Shown piece after piece: positions 58,599 through 64,000 of a DNA stretch of 64,000 bases (its first letter is position 1; the number at the start of each line of letters is the position of its first letter). The notes beneath the pieces are model-generated. The model was not told where the DNA came from, searched no databases, and saw only the letters and a list, made by a program, of their open reading frames with translations. Position numbers and translations under genes: made by a program. Origin of the DNA: Proteobacteria bacterium SG_bin9 (GTDB lineage Bacteria > Pseudomonadota > Alphaproteobacteria > Rhizobiales > Xanthobacteraceae); the NCBI GenBank assembly GCA_002083525.1, contig LWDM01000079.1, positions 59,326-123,325 of the forward strand, given 5' to 3'.

Positions 58599-59426
58599 TT
58601 AAGGCTTTAGGTTGGGCGGCAGCGGCGGGTCTTCCTTCATCAGGGTGATGGTCACCCGGCGATTGGCGGGCAACGACGGATCGTCCGGGAAGAGCGGCTG
58701 ACTGTCGGCTTTTCCGGACACCGAGAAGATATGGCTCGACGGCAGCCCTTCCCGCTCGAGGATCTGCCGCACCGCATTGGCACGGTCCGTCGACAGGTCG
58801 AAGGCGTCATAACCCGGCCGGATGCGGTTGTAGCCGGCGGAGGTGTGACCAACGATCGCAACCCGCAGCGGCGTCGCCTTCAACGGCTTGGCCAGGCGCT
58901 GGATCAAGAGCCGCGTCCGCTCGTACGGCTCCTTGGAGCCTTCCGCGAACATCGAGCGGCCGTCCTGATCGATGATTTCGAGGTTGAGGCCCTGCTTCGT
59001 CTCCTCAAGCATGATGTGCTTGGAGATTTCCGTCAGCTCCGGCATGTCCTGCAGCGCCTGCCGCAGCGAGGCGGAGGCCAGCGCGAACTCGCGGTCCGTT
59101 TTCAGGCGCGCGCCGGCAATCTTGTTCTTGTCGTTGTCGTCGGGCGTCGGCGTGTTCGACGATTCGTCCGGCGTCACGTGCTTGGTGTTCTTCAGCATCG
59201 GGCGGGTCGGCAGACCGTCCGACTCGATGATGCCGGAGAAGCGCGAGTCGGTTTGTACACCAAAGGCTTCGCGCATCGATCCTGCGACGATCTTCAGCTT
59301 CTGCTGGTCTTGCGTGGAGAACGCGGTGAGCATGACGAAGAAGCTCATCAACAGCGCCATCAGGTCGGCGAACGTCACGAACCAGCCGTGACCTCCATGT
59401 GCTTCGCCGCGCTTTTTCTTGGCCAT
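58599..59426 (-). CDS. motB: MotB-like flagellar motor stator protein
   Basis: Protein of 275 residues with one N-terminal transmembrane helix carrying the critical Asp21 in WFVTFADLMALLMSFFVMLT, and a C-terminal OmpA-like peptidoglycan-binding domain (VAIVGHTSAGYNRIRPGYDA, then DLSTDRANAVRQILER and LPANRRVTITLM). It anchors the stator to the cell wall. It follows motA by 48 bp. No other flagellar genes are in the window. Confidence 0.9.
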   Translation of the reverse strand: MAKKKRGEAHGGHGWFVTFADLMALLMSFFVMLTAFSTQDQQKLKIVAGSMREAFGVQTDSRFSGIIESDGLPTRPMLKNTKHVTPDESSNTPTPDDNDKNKIAGARLKTDREFALASASLRQALQDMPELTEISKHIMLEETKQGLNLEIIDQDGRSMFAEGSKEPYERTRLLIQRLAKPLKATPLRVAIVGHTSAGYNRIRPGYDAFDLSTDRANAVRQILEREGLPSSHIFSVSGKADSQPLFPDDPSLPANRRVTITLMKEDPPLPPNLKP

Positions 59427-59474
59427 CGTCTTGCGTCCAGAATCGTTTGTGGTCCGGAACCCGTGCCGTCAGGA

Positions 59475-60248
59475 TCAGGCCGGAACCGGCTCGCCCTCTT
59501 CGTGGCGATGCTTCTCGGGCAGGTAGGCCAGCAGCATTTCGCGCACGAGCGCCGGGCTCTTCGAGTCGCGGATCATCAGGATGCCGTCGATGATCAGCGT
59601 GCGGTTGGTGTCCTCGTCCATAACCTTGACGTGGAGCTTGTCGGCAATCGGCGTACAGAACAGGTTCGCAACCAGCGCGCCGTAGAGCGTCGCGAGCAGC
59701 GCGACGGCCATGAACGGACCGAGCTTCGACGGGTCGGACATGTTCGAGAACATCTGCACCATGCCGATCAGCGTGCCGATCATGCCGAAGGCCGGGGCGC
59801 AATCGCCGATCGAGCGATAGATCTTGCTGCCCTCTTCGAGGTGCATCAGGAAGTTGTCGCGATCGCGCTCGAGATTGTCGCGAATGAATTCGAGATCGTA
59901 GCCGTCTGCAACGTAACGAATGCCCTTGGCCAGGAACGGATCGTCGGTCTCGACTTTTTCGAGGCCGACCGGCCCCTGCTTGCGGGCGATCTCGGCGATG
60001 CGCGCCAGCTCGTCGACGAGGTCGCGCGCCGTGGTCCGTCGCATCGTGAACGCAAACTTGATGCCGAGCGGCATGCCGTGGAAAATTGCCGAGAACGGAA
60101 ACCGGATCAGTGTCGCGGAGAAAGAACCGCCGAAGATGATGATGACGGCGTGGATATCGTAGAACATCCGCAGATCGCCACCCATGAAAATCAGGGTCAC
60201 GATCGTGATCATGCCGGCGACGAGGCCAGCTCCGGTTGCGATATCCAT
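59475..60248 (-). CDS. motA: MotA-like flagellar motor stator protein
   Basis: Protein of 257 residues with four predicted transmembrane helices and a large cytoplasmic loop (DDPFLAKGIRYVADGYDLEF). The family stretch DCAPAFGMIGTLIGMVQMFS near residue 155 and ALLATLYGALVANLFCTPIA near 182 are MotA/PomA-like. It forms the ion channel of the stator with the MotB-like protein. Ions (H+ or Na+) cannot be decided from this reading; PomA-like wording is noted. Confidence 0.9.
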   Translation of the reverse strand: MDIATGAGLVAGMITIVTLIFMGGDLRMFYDIHAVIIIFGGSFSATLIRFPFSAIFHGMPLGIKFAFTMRRTTARDLVDELARIAEIARKQGPVGLEKVETDDPFLAKGIRYVADGYDLEFIRDNLERDRDNFLMHLEEGSKIYRSIGDCAPAFGMIGTLIGMVQMFSNMSDPSKLGPFMAVALLATLYGALVANLFCTPIADKLHVKVMDEDTNRTLIIDGILMIRDSKSPALVREMLLAYLPEKHRHEEGEPVPA

Positions 60249-60472
60249 GAAGCACTCCGACGCAACGCTTACGCACTGCCAGTTCCGGCAGCGGCGCCAA
60301 CGTCCTGATCGGCGCTCTGAACCCTAGCGTCCACGCCATTAAGGTGAGGTAAAGGTTAGCGGCACGAAGCAATGCACTTCGGCATTACGTGCCCGAATAA
60401 GCCAGATTTACAGGTATTCGGCGACGGCAACCGTTCGCATTTGAAGGAATGCGTTAACCATAAGCGGCAGCT

Positions 60473-61393
60473 CTACGAGGCAGCCTTGGTTCCCGCAACT
60501 TGCGGTCGTCGTTGCGGCAACGTCATCGCAACAACGCCAGCCAGAACGCAGACGAGTCCGATCCAGGCGGTCGGCGTCAGCACCTCGCCGAGAAAGAGAC
60601 AGCCGATCGCGACGCCGATCGGCACGCGCAAGTACGCCTGCGCCGTTGCGCCGACCGATCCGAGCGTCTGGAGCAAACGGAAATAGATCGCAAACGCAAT
60701 CGCGGTCGACAGCACCGCAAGACAGATCAGCGCGAAGATGGACGCCTGCGACGGTGCGAGCGTCCATGGCCGGTCGACGATCAGGCTGACCGGCAACAGC
60801 ATGACCGCGCCGCAGATCAGCGATCCCGCCGCCGGCATCATCGGATCGAGATTGCCGAACGACCGTCCGAGAATCGCCGCGCCCGCGTAGCTCAGCGTCG
60901 CCGCGACGATGGCAAGCTGCGACCATAGCGCGAGGCCAAATCCCTGCAGCGCCTGAAATCCGACGATGAGGCAGATGCCGACGAGACCGACCGCGACGCC
61001 GAACATCTTGCGTCCGGTGACAATCTCATGCCGCGTCACAAAGAACGTCAGCAGGAAGGTGAAGATCGGCGTCGTCGAATTGAGGATGGTCGCGAGTCCG
61101 GCGTCGACCGTCTGCTCCGCCCAGGCGATCAGCGTGAACGGCACGACGCTGTTGAGGCAGGCCTGAAAGGCGAACTTGCGCCACGTCGCCGCATCCTTCG
61201 GCCACACCAGTCCCCTCGCCCGGATCACCAGCACGAGCACGGCTGCGGCGATCAGCGTGCGCACAGCGATCAGCGTCACCGGAGGGATGGTTTCGACGCC
61301 GATCTTGATGAAGGTGTACGACATCCCCCACAGGGTGGAGAGCGCCAACAGAAGCGCGAGTTCGATGCCGATGTTGATGGGCCGTGCGGTCAT
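60473..61393 (-). CDS. DMT-family (EamA) permease
   Basis: Membrane protein of 306 residues with about ten helices in two EamA repeats. The first repeat has LSTLWGMSYTFIKIGVETIP and ARTLIAAAVLVLVIRARGLV; the second has AILGRSFGNLDPMMPAAGSL and AYLRVPIGVAIGCLFLGEVL followed by TPTAWIGLVCVLAGVVAM. It likely exports small metabolites or amino acids; the substrate is unknown. It stands alone. Confidence 0.88.
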   Translation of the reverse strand: MTARPINIGIELALLLALSTLWGMSYTFIKIGVETIPPVTLIAVRTLIAAAVLVLVIRARGLVWPKDAATWRKFAFQACLNSVVPFTLIAWAEQTVDAGLATILNSTTPIFTFLLTFFVTRHEIVTGRKMFGVAVGLVGICLIVGFQALQGFGLALWSQLAIVAATLSYAGAAILGRSFGNLDPMMPAAGSLICGAVMLLPVSLIVDRPWTLAPSQASIFALICLAVLSTAIAFAIYFRLLQTLGSVGATAQAYLRVPIGVAIGCLFLGEVLTPTAWIGLVCVLAGVVAMTLPQRRPQVAGTKAAS

Positions 61394-61482
61394 GGCGTGC
61401 GCCGTTCGATCGAGTCCGTTTGAGACTCGATCGAATAGCGCGAGAGCTTCGCCTGATGTTTCGGCGTCAGCCGAAGTGTTTG

Positions 61483-62367
61483 CTAGTTGAGCCGCGGCGG
61501 ACGATCGTCCGATGGCTCTGAACCGGACGCGCTATAGGGCGGGTTCGGCTCGGATACTTCGGCCGGAGCAGCCGCTGCTGCGTTCGCCGCCAGGTAGCGC
61601 CGCTCCTGCTCGCGATAGGCCATCCAGCCGACCGGCAGGCTGAACAGATACATCAACGAACCGACCGTCAGCAGTTGCCACGGATAGCTGATCAGGATGG
61701 CGATGAAGAGGATCACCAGCACGAACGCCGGCAAGACCATCTCCGGCGAGACGCGGGTGCCGACCATCTTGCCGGAGAACACCGGCAGACGGGACACCAT
61801 CAGGAACGCAATCAAGAGCGTGTAGAGCGCAGTGACGATGACCGGCAGTACGCCGAAGCCGATGAAGGACAGATACATCGGCAGCAGCACACACAGCGCA
61901 CCGAGTGGCGCCGGCACACCGGTGAAGAAGTTGGCGGCGAACGGCGGCTTGTTCGGATCGTCCATGGTCGCGTTGAAACGCGCCAGACGGAGGCCGCCGC
62001 TGATGGCGTAGACCATCGCCGCGATCCAGCCGACATTCTTCAATTCGTTGAGCTGCCAGAAATAAAGGATCAGCCCCGGCGCGACGCCGAAGTTCACGAA
62101 ATCGGCCAGGCTGTCGAGCTCGGCGCCGAATTTCGATTGACCCTTGATCAGGCGCGCGACGCGGCCGTCGATGCCGTCGAGCACGGCGGCAAACACGATC
62201 GCGGCGAGCGCAAGCTCGAGCCGCCCTTCGATCGCGAGGCGGATCGCGGTCAGGCCGGCGCACAGCGCCAGCAATGTGATGATGTTCGGCACCAGCATCC
62301 GCACCGGGATCGGGCGGAAGCGGCGGCGGCGCTGATCGGGGCGCGATGACTCGGGTGACAGGGCCAT
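61483..62367 (-). CDS. pssA: CDP-diacylglycerol-serine O-phosphatidyltransferase
   Basis: Phosphatidylserine synthase of 294 residues, membrane bound. ATG at 62367. The CDP-alcohol phosphotransferase motif is complete (DGIDGRVARLIKGQSKFGAE then LDSLADF: Asp64, Asp67, Gly81, Asp85, Asp89). Several hydrophobic helices follow. With psd immediately upstream, it supplies phosphatidylethanolamine. The C-terminus is a Pro/Ser-rich tail. Confidence 0.92.
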   Translation of the reverse strand: MALSPESSRPDQRRRRFRPIPVRMLVPNIITLLALCAGLTAIRLAIEGRLELALAAIVFAAVLDGIDGRVARLIKGQSKFGAELDSLADFVNFGVAPGLILYFWQLNELKNVGWIAAMVYAISGGLRLARFNATMDDPNKPPFAANFFTGVPAPLGALCVLLPMYLSFIGFGVLPVIVTALYTLLIAFLMVSRLPVFSGKMVGTRVSPEMVLPAFVLVILFIAILISYPWQLLTVGSLMYLFSLPVGWMAYREQERRYLAANAAAAAPAEVSEPNPPYSASGSEPSDDRPPRLN

Positions 62368-62441
62368 GACGTCAATATAGCAACCGCCACCCCGTCTCGC
62401 CATGATGGCGAGACATGGGTGCGGAACCCCGGCTGCGATGG

Positions 62442-63140
62442 TTAATCGACGCGGTAGGTGCGTCCGCCATCGCCGATCCGGAAGTCGGCCAGCACGGTTT
62501 CACCCGCGACGGCGGTCTGGCCCTCGGAAACCAGCGGTTTGGACCCATCAGGCAGGAAAACGTCGAGCCGGGAGCCGAACCGGATCAGGCCGAACCGCTC
62601 GCCCGCCGCCAGTTCCTGCCCTTCGCGGACGAATGAGACAATCCGCCGCGCCACGAGACCGGCGATCTGGATGACACCGATCCGTCCACTCGGCGTCGAG
62701 ATCACCATCGAGTTGCGCTCGTTGTCCTCGCTTGCCTTGTCGAGTTCGGCGTTGAGGAATTTGCCGGGGCGATAAGCGATGCGATCGATGCGGCCGGCGA
62801 CCGGCGCGCGATTCACATGGCAGTTGAAGACGCTCATGAAGATCGAAACGCGCGGTAGCGGCTTGTCGCCGAGACCGAGTTCGGCGGGCGGCACGACCTG
62901 CGCGATCATCGAGACGCGGCCGTCGGCCGGCGATACGACAAGTCCTTCGCGCGTCGGCGTCACACGCACGGGATCGCGGAAGAACAGCGCGCACCACACG
63001 GTGAGCGCGGTGCCGATCCAGCCGAGCGGCGTCCAGATCCAGAACAGAACGATGCTTGCCAGCGCAAAGCCGCCGATGAATGGATAGCCTTCGGGATGGA
63101 TCGGCGGGACCTGCGCGCGAATAGAATTGACGATGGACAT
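62442..63140 (-). CDS. psd: Phosphatidylserine decarboxylase proenzyme (short type)
   Basis: Proenzyme of 232 residues that self-cleaves to form the pyruvoyl group and decarboxylates phosphatidylserine to phosphatidylethanolamine. The cleavage site is Gly189-Ser190 in LIRFGSRLDVFLP. VSIFMSVFNCHVNRAPVAGR near 98 and YRPGKFLNAELDKASEDNER near 123 are the short archaeal/rhizobial-type Psd wording. Two hydrophobic helices lie near 22-56. It lies 74 bp before pssA in one operon. Confidence 0.94.
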   Translation of the reverse strand: MSIVNSIRAQVPPIHPEGYPFIGGFALASIVLFWIWTPLGWIGTALTVWCALFFRDPVRVTPTREGLVVSPADGRVSMIAQVVPPAELGLGDKPLPRVSIFMSVFNCHVNRAPVAGRIDRIAYRPGKFLNAELDKASEDNERNSMVISTPSGRIGVIQIAGLVARRIVSFVREGQELAAGERFGLIRFGSRLDVFLPDGSKPLVSEGQTAVAGETVLADFRIGDGGRTYRVD

Positions 63141-63217
63141 TGATCACCAGTCGAGAGCGGGGCCGACGCCGAGAAGGACCGGAATCGCCACCGGATAATG
63201 AGTTTGGAGGGGCGAAA

Positions 63218-64000
63218 CTACTCTGCCGCGGTGGACCTGACCAGCGCCGGTTCCGCGCCTGCGGCTATTTCTCCGGCCCCCTCGACGCCCTCCACCACGG
63301 GCGGCGGCACGCGGTTCGGCGCCGCGTTGTCGTCGTCGATCTGCGCGAGCTTCTCGCGCGCCGCCTCGGCTTCGCGCTGCCTGTTCCACATGCTGGCATA
63401 CAGACCGTTCGCGGCCAGCAATTGCGGATGCGTGCCGCGTTCGGAAATGCGGCCCTGATCGAGCACGATGATCTCGTCGGCGCCGACGATGGTCGACAGG
63501 CGATGCGCGATCACGAGCGAAGTGCGGTTACGCGAGACTTTCTCCAGCGCGTCCTGAATCTCGCGTTCGGTGTGGCTGTCGAGCGCCGACGTCGCCTCGT
63601 CCAGCACCAGGATCGGCGGCGCTTTCAGCACCGTGCGCGCGATCGCGACGCGCTGCTTCTCGCCGCCCGAGAGCTTCAGGCCGCGCTCCCCCACCATGGT
63701 GCGGTAGCCGTCGGGCAGGCGCAGGACGAAGTCGTGCACCTGGGCGAGGCGGGCAGCCTGCTCGACCTCCTCGTCGGTGGCGCCGGGGCGGCCATAGGCG
63801 ATGTTGTACCGGATCGTGTCGTTGAACAGCACGGTGTCCTGCGGCACCACGCCGATGGCGCCGCGCAGCGAGGCCTGCGTCACGCCCCGGATGTCCTGCC
63901 CGTCGACCAGGATCCGCCCGCCGGTCGTGTCGTAGAAGCGGAAGAGCAGGCGCGAGATGGTGGACTTGCCCGCCCCCGTGGGCCCGACGATCGCCAGCGT
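63218..64000 (-). CDS. ABC exporter, ATPase domain (ATM1/HMT-like; N-terminus beyond window)
   Basis: C-terminal 260 codons of an ABC half-exporter, open to the right edge. The nucleotide-binding domain is complete in the visible part: Walker A VGPTGAGKSTISRLLFRFYD at the edge, Q-loop GVVPQDTVLFNDTIRYNIAY, signature LKLSGGEKQRVAIARTVLKA, Walker B ILVLDEATSALDSHTEREIQ and LVIAHRLSTI. The segments DTIRYNIAYGRPGATDEEVE and FDTTGG-like RFYDTTGGRIL match ATM1/HMT-type exporters of Fe-S or glutathione compounds. A Pro/Glu-rich tail follows. The transmembrane part is not in the window. Confidence 0.9.
   Translation of the reverse strand, partial: TLAIVGPTGAGKSTISRLLFRFYDTTGGRILVDGQDIRGVTQASLRGAIGVVPQDTVLFNDTIRYNIAYGRPGATDEEVEQAARLAQVHDFVLRLPDGYRTMVGERGLKLSGGEKQRVAIARTVLKAPPILVLDEATSALDSHTEREIQDALEKVSRNRTSLVIAHRLSTIVGADEIIVLDQGRISERGTHPQLLAANGLYASMWNRQREAEAAREKLAQIDDDNAAPNRVPPPVVEGVEGAGEIAAGAEPALVRSTAAE

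Noticed and set aside
1..64000. CRISPR arrays, rRNA genes, IS transposases and prophage genes
   Set aside because: None found on reading either strand; no regularly spaced repeats longer than the palindromic elements described.

Overview
The window is a high-GC, densely coding chromosomal segment of an alphaproteobacterium of the order Hyphomicrobiales (Rhizobiales), most likely near the Bradyrhizobium/Rhodopseudomonas/Xanthobacteraceae branch. The evidence is a complete very-long-chain fatty acid (VLCFA) lipid A cluster (acpXL, fabZXL, fabF2XL, fabF1XL, adh2XL, lpxXL), a rhizobial-type phosphonate cluster, a PHB/ketone-body gene set, a TAXI-type TRAP transporter, and palindromic intergenic elements that I recognise as typical of rhizobial genomes. 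There are no phage, plasmid, CRISPR or IS transposase genes.

Layout. 1-3654 (minus): valine/branched-chain acyl-CoA degradation (3-hydroxyisobutyryl-CoA hydrolase, acyl-CoA dehydrogenase, mmsA) with a divergent LysR regulator. 4702-5410: a small AT-richer patch with a membrane protein and a GIY-YIG nuclease gene boxed between two inverted palindromic repeats. 5494-8321: an NADP-type oxidoreductase, an orphan ABC binding protein, then about 600 bp of non-coding repeat elements. 8329-12488: TetR regulator, enoyl-CoA hydratase, thiolase (with a perfect palindromic operator) and an MFS carrier. 12510-16518: ZntB-like transporter, then adc and bdhA divergent from a patatin-like lipase. 16577-23022: an acyl-CoA carboxyltransferase, an IclR regulator broken by one in-frame stop, a stand-alone biotin carrier protein and a TAXI-TRAP transporter.

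23039-37287 is the centrepiece, a C-P lyase and phosphonate uptake locus. phnGHIJKLMN plus a flavoprotein run as one minus-strand operon; phnF is divergent; phnCDEE are transcribed from a second promoter; a hexapeptide-repeat transferase, a second PhnM-like amidohydrolase and a 2H-phosphoesterase-like protein (DUF1045) run on the plus strand. Three Pho-box-like sites precede the three transcription units, and a palindrome that probably binds PhnF overlaps the phnG promoter.

37377-47884 holds an SDR, a class III nucleotide cyclase, an oxidative operon (GMC oxidoreductase, isopropylmalate/tartrate dehydrogenase-like protein, orphan molybdenum hydroxylase large subunit), tRNA-Gln(CTG), a HerA-like ATPase and an AhpD-like protein. 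48475-53806 is the VLCFA lipid A cluster, in which FabF2XL has lost all three ketosynthase catalytic residues. 53819-64000 holds a polyamine-binding protein/aminotransferase/rhodanese operon, kup, motB-motA, a DMT exporter, pssA-psd for phosphatidylethanolamine, and the end of an ABC exporter cut by the window edge.

Most genes belong to recognised families. The least explained items are the GIY-YIG repeat cassette, the carboxyltransferase/biotin carrier/TAXI-TRAP locus with its broken regulator, and the paired PhnM and PhnP-less phosphonate pathway. All calls rest on reading the sequence and family knowledge; no database search was run.
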